This document shows, piece after piece, positions 1-11,217 of a stretch of 64,000 bases of DNA. This DNA is from Diaporthe sp. PMI_573 (lineage: Eukaryota; Ascomycota; Sordariomycetes; Diaporthales; Diaporthaceae). The position numbers were made by a program, and so were the translations under genes. A model generated the notes under the pieces. It was not told where the DNA came from. It searched no databases and saw only the letters and a program-made list of their open reading frames with translations. Each line of letters starts with the position of its first letter. Within the stretch, counting starts at the first letter, position 1. The DNA lies in contig JAJTUP010000007.1 of assembly GCA_021399435.1 (NCBI GenBank), forward strand, positions 1,674,001 to 1,738,000, written 5' to 3'.

Positions 1-501
1 TATCGGCCAGCCGGCCGCAGAGCTCATCCGCGTCCTCGGAACGAACCTGCATGAAGCCGAGCCAAGCAAAGAAAACGACTGACCTCGCCCGTGTTGCTCA
101 TAAGCCCGGCTGGCAACGATGGCGATTTGGGGGCCGAAGGATTCAAAGCCGCAGCGCTCCGCATTCGCACACGCTGGCTGAGCTTCTAAAATTGGACCCC
201 CTTGTGCATGCCAAGCCTGGCTGGGTCAACCGGGATTGCAGCGTGGTAGGGCTAGAAAGGACTGAACTCCCCTGCATCCTGTCAGGCGAAACTCCCCACT
301 CCGCGGCCATCTGCTCATCCGTCACCAACGACAGTCCCCCCCACGTTCGGCTCCGTCTTTTGCCTTTACCTGTCATTTTCCCAGCCGCTCGTTTCCTTTT
401 CACCAGCGTAGTATTATTGCGTCCTTCTGTGCCTCTCATCTACCATGTTTCGTCCCTGCGAATAGTATGTCGTTCCACTGTTTGATCTCCGGCGATGCAA
501 C
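1..501. other. Left-edge region, presumed promoter of the first gene
   Basis: No gene is supported here. An open frame at 51-485 has no domain, no splice sites and an equally open frame opposite it. The pyrimidine-rich stretch at about 340-440 is typical of a fungal promoter or leader for the gene starting at 502. Confidence 0.4.
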
Positions 502-2287
502 ATGGTGCCATCGCGGGCCGACCCACGGGAGCCCTTGAGCTTCCCGTCGCGATCGCCACTGGTCCCTCGACGCTCGTTTCGGTCCTCCGTATTCGCCCTC
601 CTTGTCGCGGCACTGCTCTCGAGTCAGCTTGCTCTTTGTGCCCCGGACAGCTCCAGCGACGACCAGGGATCAGTCACATGGGTATATCCGAAAGGAGGGG
701 AGAGCTTTCACTACCTCGACACTGTCAACGTCTCCTACCAGACCTCCTACTCGGAGCCATGGCTATACATCTTTTGCTATAGCAACGAGACCGCCAACAC
801 GGTGCGAATGAGTAAGGCGACGCCCAATGGAGCCAGACTGACTTGGAGTACTGCCAGCTGACAAAACCTGGGTAGTCCGCAACCAAGAAGTCGAGCCCCA
901 CGATGCCTCGGTACTGATACCCATGGACTTCTCGACCTCGACGCCTTGCTGGTTCAATCTGCGCGAGAAAGCGAGCTCAAACAAGGGGCTGAACAGTCAG
1001 AAGTGGACCCTCGCGAAGACCAAGCGGCAATCTGGACCGATCACAATTGGTGCCTCAGTGCGGTCCACCAGCGCGACCACCTCACTCCCTTCCAGCTCAA
1101 CTCCGACAGCAAGCGCCACCACGAGCGCCGCGACAAGCGCCACGACAAGCGCCAATGCAAGCAGCAGCGATGGCATAAGCGCCGGCGCAAAGGCTGGGCT
1201 GGGCATCGGCGTCGGGATCGGAACCTCGCTGCTCTGTGCTGGGGCTTTCTGGCTGTACTACCGCCACGTCAAGCGGAAGGAGCACCACCAGGAGGTCTAC
1301 AGGAGGGTCGTAGGCGGCCAAGGAGGCGGCGCCGGGACGGGCCAGGATGCCTTCGCGACCCCCAACGAGCACCTAGAACCGTGGCGGTACGGCGGCACGC
1401 CGCAGCCGGCCCCATCCGCCATTGGCTCAGCCTGGTCTGGGCCGTCAGACCAAAGCGCAGAATGGTACCCAGGCCAGAACACGGCCAGCGCCCCGTACCA
1501 GTACTACGACCCGGTGGGCAGCAGCCATCAAGTAGGAGCGCAAGCAGGCGCAGGCGCAGGCGCAGGAGCAGCATACCGGCCTTCGCCACCGAGCGTTCTC
1601 ACCACAGCAAGCATGACAGCCGAGCCGCCCTCGTCCATCGTCCGCGGCCTCAGCAACCCCCGCTCCGACCACGTCCCCGAGGCGGCGGCAATCCGCGACG
1701 TGCAGGACCTGAGCAGCAGCCTATACCCCTCCGAGTACAACGAGCCCGTCTCCCCCATCTCCGCCGCAGACACGTCCATACCGCCCACGCGGGTCGCCTC
1801 CGTCAACTACGGGCCCAACGGGCCCCGCGATGCCAGCACCGGCGCCGACTTCACCCTGCTGCCTGATTACACGTCGCCAATGGGCGGGGGAGACCAGCAT
1901 GATGATGACGAACCGGACGATCTGTACGGCCCATCGACGCCGAGGTCGCCGCCGCCTCCACACTCTGCCCACGCGCACATAGCAAACCAGCACCTGCCGC
2001 AGCAGCAGTTCCAGCCTTCGGAACAACATTTCGCGCAGGGGCACGCGTGGCAGCCGAGCTCAGACGCGTGGCAGCCCAGCTCACACGCGAGCGCCGACGT
2101 CATCGAGCTGCCGACGGCGCAGACGCACCACCGCGGGTATGGGCCGCAGGCGGAACTGCCCGCCGACGAGGTCCGGGTGCAGCCGCCGCTGAGGCAGCAG
2201 CGGTCGGACCTGCGCGGGCCGGAGCAGAAGGTCCTGCTGCGGGATGTCGCGCCGCTGAGGACGGGGCAGCACAGGGAGGGCGGATGA
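502..2287 (+). CDS. Single-pass membrane protein with Ser/Thr-rich ectodomain (wall-sensor-like)
   Basis: Two exons, 502-811 and 858-2287, give 579 aa. The 46-nt intron (GTAAGG, CTGAC, CCAG) restores phase 1 exactly. A hydrophobic stretch at about residues 28-46 reads as a signal sequence behind a long basic N-terminus. A short ectodomain with two Cys follows, then a Ser/Thr/Ala-rich stalk (about 165-210), a Gly-rich transmembrane helix (about 216-238) with a following His/Lys/Arg stop-transfer cluster, and a long Pro/Gln/Ser-rich cytosolic tail. This layout is that of fungal plasma-membrane proteins resembling wall-stress sensors (Mid2/Wsc style). There is no WSC Cys pattern, so the role is inference only. 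The tail is low complexity and several other frames are open across it. Confidence 0.75.
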
Positions 2288-3200
2288 AAGCGCGCGCCAT
2301 GAGGCAGCTTGACTGTCAGGCCTCGAATTCTCTCGCCCTTGTGGGTTAGAGTAGTGCAACGAGAACGAGCTGGGAAGAAGGGTCAGCATGGGTGTTGAGC
2401 TGACGCGCTTCGCCGTGCCAAGGCACCGCATGGGTTGCAAATGCGAGAGCTGGACTGCCGAGAGACCCTGCCGGCGATCTAGCGGCGAGAGCCGGCTCAT
2501 CGAAGCGAGGCCGGTTATATTTGGTCGGTGTCATATTTCACACCGACTGAGCCACGGATGCCATGCCTACAGCGCCAAGCAAGGAAGTCCCGTGCAAGTC
2601 CTGCTGCAATCAGCGAAAGGCGCCGCGCCTTCTGAGGGGCAGGGCCGTGCTGCATCTGGGAACTTCCCACGACAGAGACGCTGGCAGCCTTGGGCGCCTA
2701 CGAAGGATGCCGATATTTGTGCCGATGATGAGACTGCCGATTCGAGGATTCTCTCTAATTTGCCCATCATGTTAGAATACTGAAACGGCTCGGGGGCGGT
2801 TGCGACGGGACCCTTCAGGCTCTCCCTCGGAGACATGCTTGGATAAATAATGAGAACCGATCTGGGCGACAGGGACCAGATGCCCACGACATGAAGCTCA
2901 CGAAGAATACAATAGAAAGATAATAAGCATAATAGAACAAATCTAGTCATCATTCAGTTGATGAAAACCACAGTGCATTTTGCCGTCTGTGCTGCCCGAG
3001 GCATGACATCTAAAGGATGACCCAAGGCATCATTCTCCTCCCCATGGTATGACCCCTTCTTGTCCCGCAACCGACACTATCCACGGGAACTCAGAGCAGG
3101 TCCCATCATGATCATCCACGAAAGGTACTTTGTCGCACCTCATTCCCTCCGCGCGTGACATCTTTCACGGCTCATGAGCCTCATCAACACGGGGGCGTTC
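2288..3200. other. Intergenic region between convergent genes
   Basis: This lies between the 3' ends of the membrane-protein gene (+) and the three-exon gene (-). It should hold both terminators. Short open frames at 2388-2783 (+) and 2567-2953 (-) overlap each other and show no coding features. Confidence 0.5.
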
Positions 3201-4345
3201 CTAGCCAGCCTCCACCGTGACCAGGCTCGGCTGCGACGGCACGCGTCGTAGGGAGTTGCCATCAATCTCTTGTCCCACGTCATCCTGCCTGTACTCCGTC
3301 TCGCCCACGGGAACGTTCATCATCCACCGCAGGAGGAGGTACGCATCGGGCGTGGGCCGCTTGCCCTTGAGGTCGAGGACCCTGGACTGCCGCACCACGA
3401 GCTTGTCCGTCTTGGCGTCGAAGTGTGCCTGCGTGATGCGCGCGTGGGTCTCGGACATTAGAGTGTAGATTATGATCTAGAGGGGGAATCAGCAGCGGCC
3501 AGCGGGGGCCATTGCAACGGGGAAAAGCTTACTGGTTTGGTGTGGTGGTTGGTGAAGCTTCCGCAGCTGAGCTGCCGCTTGGCCATCTCCGCCGCGGCGT
3601 GCACCTCGCTGACGAGCATCTCGTCATTGCGAGGGATCTTCGAGTCCCCCATGATGACACCGAAGTGGGGCTTGGCTGGGTCTCGGGGCTGCATCTGGCA
3701 CAGGGGCCTGTAGTCCCAGTCCATCTCCTCACGCTGCGGCATGTGGAATGTGCTGTCGCCTGTCTCCATGACAAAAGCATCGCGCCATCCGTCGCTAGAG
3801 GGGATGAAATTAGATGATCAGCTTCATCGCGGCACCTGTGCTGCACCGGATTCTAAGACTTACGTTCGGGACTCGTGTTCCTCCTGTTCCTCCTCGTCTT
3901 CCCACCATTCCATGTAATCCAGGCGTGCCTGCTGCATGCTGTCGAGGCAGCTTGAGAACCACGTGAATCGGAAGGCAGGACGCTGATCAGGTGTAGGTGG
4001 GAACCACTCGTCGTCGTCAGGGCGCCTGGGAGCAAATGTCTCGCCCCATATTCTCTCCTTCCGCCGCCCGGTCTCGATAATACCAGTCACATATTCGGGG
4101 TCATCAGCACCCAAAGCATGTATGAGATGCTCGTCTTTGTAACTGGGACTGAAGAAGCGGCGTTCGAAGTCGCACGGAGCCCGTTCGTCGATCTCCAACG
4201 GTGCTGATTTCACGACGCCGAGTGACTGGAGTTTGTTGGTGCGGACCCGGCTCGACCGAGTAGCATGTCGCCGCAGGGCCTTGACCATTTTGCACAATGT
4301 TTCATGCTGCGCCTTAGCTAATTCTTCAAGTCGGATGAGCTCCAT
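3201..4345 (-). CDS. Uncharacterised three-exon protein, 339 aa
   Basis: Exons 4345-3864, 3794-3533 and 3476-3201 join in phases 2 and 0 with GTAAGT and GTAAGC donors and CTAG acceptors. The start is the ATG at 4345. The N-terminal third is a charged helix (leucine/lysine-rich, coiled-coil-like), the middle is rich in Trp, Pro and acidic residues (a run of Glu near residue 155), and the C-terminal 85 aa form a compact basic/hydrophobic segment around a KLVVRQSR motif. No signal peptide or membrane helix is visible. I do not recognise the family. The clean phase agreement over two introns is the main reason to call it real. A 10-G run lies just upstream of the start at about 4391-4400. Confidence 0.7.
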
Positions 4346-4580
4346 GTTGGATGATTTGGGTTTGCAGTTCGATGTCGATGAATGAATTGTTTGGGGGGGG
4401 GGGTTGGAGATACTTGGAGAATCGACTTTGTTGTCGAGCGCGTCGAGCTTGTTGCTACGACGACAAGGATACCCCTCGATTGGGTCACTGTTTCAAAAGT
4501 CGATTTTCAGCTTTCCACTCACACCCACCCCTCAACATAAACCTTCTAAGTTCGATCCCTACTGAGATCACTTTATTAAA

Positions 4581-4766
4581 TTTCTTTTCTTTTCTTTTCT
4601 TTTCTTTTCTTTTCTTTTCTTTTCTTTTCTTTTCTTTTCTTTTCTTTTCTTTTCTTTTCTTTTCTTTTCTTTTCTTTTCTTTTCTTTTCTTTTCTTTTTC
4701 TTTTTTTTTTTTCTCTTTTTTTTTTTTTTTCTCCCTCTCCTTTTTTTTTTTTTTTTTTTTTTTTTT
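4581..4766. repeat. 186-nt pure pyrimidine tract with (TTTTC)n array
   Basis: Every base on the + strand from 4581 to 4766 is T or C. The first ~117 nt are about 23 perfect copies of the pentamer TTTTC, followed by long T runs with a few C. Such mirror-like pyrimidine tracts can form triplex (H-DNA) structures and are prone to replication slippage. Confidence 0.95.
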
Positions 4767-4810
4767 ATTTTCTTATATTTTTTTAAAGATTTCAAAAGAA
4801 AAAAGAAAAT

Positions 4811-4905
4811 AAGAAATAAGAAATAAGAAATAAGAAATAAGAAATAAGAAATAAGAAATAAGAAATAAGAAATAAGAAATAAGAAATAAGAAATAAGAAA
4901 TAAGA
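4811..4905. repeat. (AAGAAAT)n heptamer array
   Basis: About 13 perfect tandem copies of a 7-nt purine-rich unit. It starts 45 nt after the end of the pyrimidine tract, so a pyrimidine block and an A/G-rich block face each other on the same strand. Confidence 0.95.
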
Positions 4906-5392
4906 TCTAATAAGGGCTTAAGCCTAAGACCTTAGAAATAGGGGTGGGTAGTAAAAGGGGGTGGGGTGAGCTAAATAAAAACTAGACTTTTGAAACAGTG
5001 TCTGCTGTGCGCCTCTCCATGCTAGGCTAGCACTTGGGGGCGCAGGGGCGGCGGCACAGAACCAACAGGAGCGCTTAAGCACCTCCGAGTCACCAACCAC
5101 AGCCTGCCTCACCGGTTTTTGTGCACCGTGTCTGGTCGAGATTTGGGCGCTATTCCCGGCCCACAGTGAAACACCCAGCTGTGAGAGGCCTGTTATCATG
5201 GCCTCCATGTCATTTCAGCGTCCATGCATACATGTGGCAGCCAGCAACCGCTCTGGAGCACCTGTCCCATCAGTAGAGCCAACATCTGTGGCTTCTTTCT
5301 TTTAATAGCTCTGCGGCACATTCGCGCGTAGCTAGGTAAGTGACCATACTAATATACCCATCGATCTCACTATATCCCCTTGCATTCTGAAA

Positions 5393-7389
5393 GTGTTCTA
5401 TATATGTGTCGTGAAGACGCCGGGTTTCTCGGGAATTCCAGGGCGCTCTCTTGATCGCCACATGCTCCTCACTGACTTTCGAACTTGCCCAAGGATGACT
5501 TCCCAGCCCCGGAACACAGCTACAGCCAAAGCCAAGGTGGACGAAGGCCTTGTTGCTTGCTCTCCTAATGAGTGGGCGCAGATGGTTCTTCAGTCCCAAT
5601 CGATCCCTAATAAAGACCCACAGAAGAACAATAAAATCTGGGATTTTGGCATGCGGGAGCATGTCTTTTCATCAGGCTCTGACCTCACGAAGGAAGACTA
5701 TCTGCGATTGCGTGTGCTCTGGTATACTTGGACAGATATAGGAAGCTTCAGGAGTTACATGCGCGACAACCCAGCTCTACTCAACGACGAGCAACAAAAC
5801 ACACCATACACAGGGTATATCAGCCCCGAGAATGATGAAATTGCCAACGCAATTTATAATGCCATCAAACCGAAATTAGATGGCTACTTGTATGATATCC
5901 GGCGGGTCGGGAAGGGAGACGCGACGCGGCCTTCTGCGGACTGTGGCATGTTTTACATGACCCGATACTGGCAAGGCCTGGTGTCGATTATACTCAAGGA
6001 AGTGTACGACGAGAATGACAAGAAGAGGCACTTCAGAGGGAAAGTCCGCAAGAGTGAGGCAGGGCTTCCGCAAGCTCCAGGTCCATCTCGGCCACCGCAA
6101 ACACCAACAAAGCAAAAGCAACCACGTCAACCCCAGGAGGGCTTCGGAACACCAGCTCTCGATGAAGCCAGGGCATCGGCTGGCGGTTTACAGAATCCCG
6201 CAACTGCCGACGAGACATATGTCAACACAGCACTCCTCCTCCTGCTGCAAACCGTCACAAGACTGATGGCCGATTTGGATGAGAATCACCGGACCCCAAG
6301 CATGTCCAGCAGCAGATCGAATAGTACCGTGAACAGCCGGCCTGCCAGCAGAACTGCGAGTCAAGACCGTACAAGCCTGTCCGGCAGTCAGGCCGATTCT
6401 AGACCTGGGAGTGTTGATCGGATTACAAGACAGCTCGACCGCCGCCCTAGTAGTCAGCCGAGTACCAGAGCTTCCAGCTCTACAAGCACCAAAAGCCGCG
6501 AAGAAAACAAGGGAGACTCTCCTGATCCTTTGGCAATAGCACTGTCCCAGGCCCGTGGGCTCCGCTATCTCGACTGGCTGGCTGATCGCCTCCCGCTGAG
6601 CCTTGTTGACAGGTCATCGAAAGCTACTTCGGCAAAAAAGCTGATGGAAGCACGGGTCGACGGCTACCTGTGTCGGCGAGACTTCGTTCAGGACTCAAAC
6701 AACGACAAGGGATTCCACCCCCGTTTCAACAAGTATCCACTCGCCATCTTGGAGGCCAAGCCTTTTACGCGACTTTCTGCTCTTTCTGCTATCCGCTGGC
6801 AGGAAAGTGCTGAAATCGCGTCTTGGGTTTCGGGACTTGACGACGCGTACGAGGGTGTTGGCCTACTGCAATCTTCTACTAGTGGGAGAAAGCGGTCAGT
6901 GTCCCTATTCCGATCGTTGGACCAAATCAGCCTTACTGATAAGATATTTGCAACAGGCGCCTCTTGATCTCCCAAGATAGACATGAGCTGTGGATCATCA
7001 TTGCGGAGTATGGTGATAAATGGAAGCACTACATAAGAGGAAACAAGACAAAAAGGCCTACAGACTTCGACCAGTCTCAAGATGTCAAGGACCTTGCGGG
7101 ATCAGAAGGTTTTGTATCTTTGGCCAAAGAAATCAATCCTGAAAGATTCCAGCAGATGATGCAGAACGCGAACAATGCAAAGAAGGGGGAGGGCAGCACG
7201 AGAACATCAAGGGGTCCCAGCATTGAGCTGCCGGGGTCGGAGTACTTCTGCATTATGCAGCAATGGGGCCCCTACAAGAGCGGGGATGCAGCACACATGG
7301 ACTTTTTCATCAGGAGGCTAATCGGCTTGCAAGTTCAGCTCTTGAAGAACTGGCCTCTGAACCGGTTTCAGCATCCGTACCCCCGATGA
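5393..7389 (+). CDS. PD-(D/E)XK nuclease-like protein
   Basis: Exons 5393-6894 and 6957-7389. The 62-nt intron (GTCAGT, CTGAT, ACAG) joins in phase 2. The probable start is the ATG at 5495 (610 aa); the first in-frame start region at 5393 would give 644 aa. The N-terminal 200 aa are helical and unrecognised. A Ser/Arg-rich linker spans about residues 250-380. The C-terminal part carries an Asp in an RVDGYL context followed some 25-30 residues later by ILEAKPF, which is the spacing and E-x-K core of PD-(D/E)XK nucleases. After the intron come SQDRHELW and an IAEYG strand, which I recall as typical of a fungal nuclease-like family often found as expanded lineage-specific copies. The catalytic assignment rests on the motif only. 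The region 3' of it is repeat-rich. Confidence 0.6.
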
Positions 7390-9194
7390 GCTCCGAGGAC
7401 ATCGGACTGACATGTAGTTATTGTGTGGCGAATATGCGTTGGCTTCCGAAGGAGGGATTATTATAGAAGCCGCCATTGTACCGTTAATCTAGAAAGTCTT
7501 TGCTCAGAATCAAGTTTTCCTTTTTCTAAACTTACTGTCTCTATGCGGAAACGTCCTTGCATTGTCCCTGTGAACCGTCCTATATGAAAGTATCTCACGA
7601 GGGGTTCTCCCAAGGGAGGCTATTACATAGGAGTTTGTTCTTGAAAGGGTTTATCTATAGGAGGTTTTCCTAAGGGAGGTTATTCTACATAAGGTTGTTC
7701 TATACGGGCTTATTCTATAAGAGTTGATCCTATAGGAGACTGTTTGATAGTAGGTAATCCTATAGGAGACTGTTCGATAGGAGGTAATCCTATAGGAGGG
7801 TGTCCCATAGGAGGGTATCCTACAGGAGGGTGTCCTATAGGAGGGTATCCTACAGGAGGGTGCCCCATAGGAGACTGTTCGATAGGAGGTAATCCTATAG
7901 GAGACTGTTTGATAGGAGGTAATAATTCTCTACTAGTAGGAGGTTGGTAATGAGCACTGTCTACCTGAGGAGGCAGTCCACTGTAGATGCTGGGGCCGCG
8001 TTGCGGACACCCGAGCAACGCTCATCCATTATAATGTGCGGGTTCACGTTTTCAGCTTAAATATGCCTCACACATATTTTCCTGTATCTTCCGGATTTCT
8101 TCCCCATATAATCTTACAGAAAGGATACTCGCCAGCTCAGGCTCTGAGAACGAAGTGTTTAATATCTCTGTATTCAATGTGATGATGTCCTCGTTCGTGC
8201 AAAGAAACTCCAGCGTGGCCGTCACGGATAGGTTTCCCGATAGAAGCGGCCTATGTGTGACCCCTATCGCACTAGTCACCTTTGACGGCCAACAGGAACA
8301 CCCACGTACGCCTGAGCAATGTTGGGCATCTAACTCAAGTCCGGTGTGTCTTGGGTTCTCGGAGTATGAAAGATGACGAAGTCATGTAGATGTCATGACT
8401 GCGGCGTAAACCTGATCAGAGGGCGAACCTCAGACGACGGCTTCTCCAGCGACCGTTCTTTCCTAGATGAACCCATTCCTGAGCACCTTTACAAGCGTTA
8501 CATATGGAGGGAGAACCCAACCTTAATACACTGACACCTTCTCATGGCCACGGTCGCGCTGGTGACTCAGTGCTACCAAGATGTGACAGCAGCATTCTGA
8601 AAATTGTTTCCTGTTTTTCAGTCTTCCCTTGCGAGAGCTATGGACGGAAGCCTTCTTGGCAGAATCGTCGTCATGAACGAGTCGGGCAGGCGGGAGTTTA
8701 AAATAATACGACCCCGCTCCCGGCATCCCGCAGCTCCGCCCTGTGGGCACATCTCAATTCCAGATAAGCTTTTGATCATCCTCTCCAAGGAACCAACTCA
8801 ACAATGCCCCCGGCGCCGTTTCAAGAGCCGAGCGGGATTCCGAGCTCCTGCGTCCCCAGAGACTTTGCCTGAGCGCTTGGTAGATTGCATCATTAGCACG
8901 ATAACAAGGTGGCCGGCCATCCCTACTCAGATAAACTCGGGAGAAGCCGCGAGCGATAGTCCGGCCGAGCTCAACGCCTCGCCCTTTCCGAGCGTCACAC
9001 TGCATGCCGGGCTGCGGAATGCTGCACAGCAGGAACGAGGAGCGAACGTGTCTCGGCCTAGTCTTGGTCTCGGTCAACATCCGCGTCCGCGTCCGCATCT
9101 CTCCCTGGACAGCTCCAGACACAACAACACACTCTGTCCACTTCCCAACCAACTTTAGCCGCCTGTCCCACACACTTAGACCCAATGATATAAC
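7390..9194. other. Intergenic region with minisatellite and SDR promoter
   Basis: The minisatellite is listed separately. On the minus strand, 8400-8052 is open and ends in a plausible helical stretch, and the reading continues in another frame into the repeat; I regard this as at most a gene relic. The frame 8604-9158 (+) covers the presumed SDR promoter and leader and lacks coding character. Confidence 0.4.
7600..7930. repeat. 15-bp minisatellite, degenerate at its 5' side
   Basis: The unit is of the form TCCTATAGGAGGGTG. The best copies lie at about 7755-7925, with alternating forms (CCCATAG, CCTACAG, GACTGTTCG). Weaker copies with the same 15-nt period extend back to about 7600. Because 15 is a multiple of 3, both strands stay open: the + strand reads as Gly/Ile/Cys/Tyr-rich pentapeptides and the - strand as Pro-Pro-x-Gly-x pentapeptides. 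Confidence 0.9.
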
Positions 9195-10421
9195 ATGCCT
9201 CCCAAGTACGGGACCCCCTCAACAACGCCACCCGCCCCGCCACCTACCCAGCGCCTCGGGACGGTGCTCGTGACGGGCGGCTGCGGCTTCCTGGGCTTCT
9301 ACCTCGTCGGCAAGCTCATCACCGACCCGGACTGCGGGACGGTGTGCATCCTCGACAAGGACGTCACCCGCAACCTCCACGACAGCCCCGGGGCACAGTA
9401 CATCAGCTGTGACATCACCGACGCTTCCGCGGTGGCGACGATCCTGGACCGCATGCGCCCAGAGGTCATTTTCCACTCTGCCAGCCCGAACGCTACCTAC
9501 GGACGGCGCGATGGCTTCTGGCGCGGCCAGTTCTACCGGACCAATGTAACGGGCACGGAGACGCTCATCCGCCTGGCCAAGGAGCGGCCGTTCATCAAGG
9601 CATTCGTGTACACGTCGTCCAACGCAGTCTACACCGCGGACGAGCACGTCAGGATCCGGGAGTCGGCGCCGACGTATAACGCGCGTCCCTGGCCGTGGAA
9701 GGGCGCGCTCGAGTACGCGTGGACCAAGGGCGTGGCGCACAACCTGGTCCTCGACTCGAACGAGAGCTGGCGCAAGGGGGGCCTCAAGACCTGCGCCATA
9801 GTGCCCGCCAACATCTACGGCGTCCGCGACGGCCAGGCGCTCTCGCTCATGTTCGACACCTTCGCGGACCACAGCAAGCCCATCTTCAAGGTCGGCAAGG
9901 GCGAGAACATGGCCAGCTTCGTCGAGGTGGGCAACTGTGCCGACCTGCACATCCTCGCCGCCAAGGGCCTGATCGAGGGCCGCCCGGGCGTCGGGGGCGA
10001 GGCCTTTAATGCTACGGATGGGAACGACGTGCCGCTCTGGTGGCACATGGGCGTTATTTGCGCTGCGATCCGAGGCACGGAAGACAGTCCTAGTAAGCTC
10101 CGGGTCAGGATTATTCCGGCATGGGTAATGTGTATCTCTGTTTATGTCGTCTGGTGGGTGTTGCTCATCTTCACCCTGGGGTACATGGAGCCGCCGCCGG
10201 CGTTCAGTGTCGAGGGGTACTCGTGGTGCACCAAGGATCATACGTATGACATCCGGAAGGCGAGGCGGGCCCTGGGGTACGAGCCGAATTCTGACAGTGA
10301 ATGGCACGAGGAGGTTGTCCAGGAGGCTGTTGAGTTCGAGAAGGAGCGCAGGCGGGAAGCTCGAATGCAGGAGCAAGCCGAGACCAAGTCCGAGGGTGGA
10401 GAGAAGCTGAAGACTAAGTGA
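9195..10421 (+). CDS. 3-beta-hydroxysteroid dehydrogenase/isomerase-type SDR
   Basis: A single exon gives 408 aa, starting at the ATG at 9195. An extended-SDR Rossmann motif TGGCGFLG lies at residues 27-34, an acidic Asp follows the second strand, Ser at 141/142, and the catalytic Tyr174-x-x-x-Lys178 (YAWTK) is intact. A membrane helix at about 306-330 followed by a charged C-terminal helix matches the 3-beta-HSD/sterol C-3 dehydrogenase (Erg26-like) subfamily, which is ER-bound and uses NAD(P) to oxidise 3-beta-hydroxyl groups, in sterol demethylation for Erg26. It diverges enough that it may serve secondary rather than ergosterol metabolism; the sequence does not decide. It ends with a Lys/Glu-rich tail. 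A long open frame on the opposite strand is a GC-composition shadow. Confidence 0.85.
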   Translation: MPPKYGTPSTTPPAPPPTQRLGTVLVTGGCGFLGFYLVGKLITDPDCGTVCILDKDVTRNLHDSPGAQYISCDITDASAVATILDRMRPEVIFHSASPNATYGRRDGFWRGQFYRTNVTGTETLIRLAKERPFIKAFVYTSSNAVYTADEHVRIRESAPTYNARPWPWKGALEYAWTKGVAHNLVLDSNESWRKGGLKTCAIVPANIYGVRDGQALSLMFDTFADHSKPIFKVGKGENMASFVEVGNCADLHILAAKGLIEGRPGVGGEAFNATDGNDVPLWWHMGVICAAIRGTEDSPSKLRVRIIPAWVMCISVYVVWWVLLIFTLGYMEPPPAFSVEGYSWCTKDHTYDIRKARRALGYEPNSDSEWHEEVVQEAVEFEKERRREARMQEQAETKSEGGEKLKTK

Positions 10422-11217
10422 TGGACAGGCATGCTCGATACGCTGGAGAGGAGGTGGGAGTCAGCAGCCCGAGTGCTAGCAAGATGGAGGAACCATGCAT
10501 ACCTTTTGTTGTGGGGAGGACGACCCTCTCTTTTCTGGCATGTTGTATGTTCTGGTTTAAGGCTGGGGGGTGGCCATGAAGGACCAATTCCATTATTGGT
10601 GTCGAAGGAGTTCAACTAAAGATAGAGCAATCACGCTTTTTGTTACAGCTGGGGACCAAAAATGCTCGGGTGTGCCACTTGTTGATGGTTATCCATACTG
10701 GCTCCCGTTTGCTCAAGAGCAAACCTTCGGAACGAGGCAGATCTTCATTCACTTCTCCTGACCTGTAGTCCCCCCACGCGATACTGTGACTCAGAGGGCG
10801 ACAATTCACTTTCCGGTCCGGTCCTCTCGACACCCAAACCTTCATATATGGCCAAAGTTACGGCGCCCCGTACCATTCACTTGTTCAGTGACTACGGTAC
10901 GTCACATCTTGAGGCCACCGTCTCCAAAGTATTTAAACCTCGAGGACTGCAGCGCACAACCCTCTTTCCCTTCCTTCCATCTCCATCAACACACAACCGA
11001 TCCCCTCAATTCTACTGCTCACCTTCCACGAGCGACCTTCCACCGCCGTCTGCCAGACGGCAAACACCACAACAAACCTCCCCCATCCACACCCCGGTGT
11101 GCGACCCTATCGACTGTGCCGGCAGTCCTCCTCTCCACTGAAGCATTCTGTTTCGGTCACCCATGTGAACCAACCCCCATTCCCTCAGATTGTCAACGTC
11201 GCCGAACGGCTCCCTTG
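10422..11217. other. Intergenic region and leader of the F-box-like gene
   Basis: The frame of the following gene stays open back to 10786 but contains no ATG before 11218. The extra sequence is Pro/His/Thr-rich, so it is read as leader. A TATTTAAACC element lies at 10930. Confidence 0.5.
10930..10939 (+). promoter_or_regulatory. TATA-like element TATTTAAACC
   Basis: It lies 288 nt upstream of the ATG at 11218. The same 10-mer occurs at 42516 and 54210, each about 300 nt upstream of another gene. Confidence 0.5.

Larger units (their letters stand above)
4346..5392. other. Low-complexity intergenic region
   Basis: Apart from the pyrimidine tract and heptamer repeat listed separately, I see nothing here. 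Open frames of Phe/Lys-rich low complexity across the tract are artefacts of composition. Confidence 0.6.

Noticed and set aside
51..485. 144-codon open frame at the left edge
   Set aside because: No domain or splice support, an open frame opposite, and it sits where the promoter of the next gene is expected.
4351..4812. Phe-rich and Lys-rich open frames over the pyrimidine tract
   Set aside because: They exist only because TTTTC and its complement contain no stop codons.
6895..6956. Possible frameshift in the nuclease-like gene
   Set aside because: GTCAGT, a CTGAT branch and ACAG give an intron that restores phase and joins continuous motifs.
7755..7925. CRISPR-like regular repeat
   Set aside because: Units are contiguous 15-mers with no spacers, in a eukaryotic genome.
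8604..9158. 184-codon open frame upstream of the SDR gene
   Set aside because: It overlaps the expected promoter and has no recognisable segment; the opposite strand is equally open.
9219..10376. 385-codon minus-strand frame opposite the SDR gene
   Set aside because: GC-rich third positions of the real gene keep the antisense frame open; the SDR motifs are on the plus strand.
10786..11217. In-frame N-terminal extension of the F-box-like protein
   Set aside because: No ATG before 11218 and Pro/His/Thr-rich composition typical of a leader.
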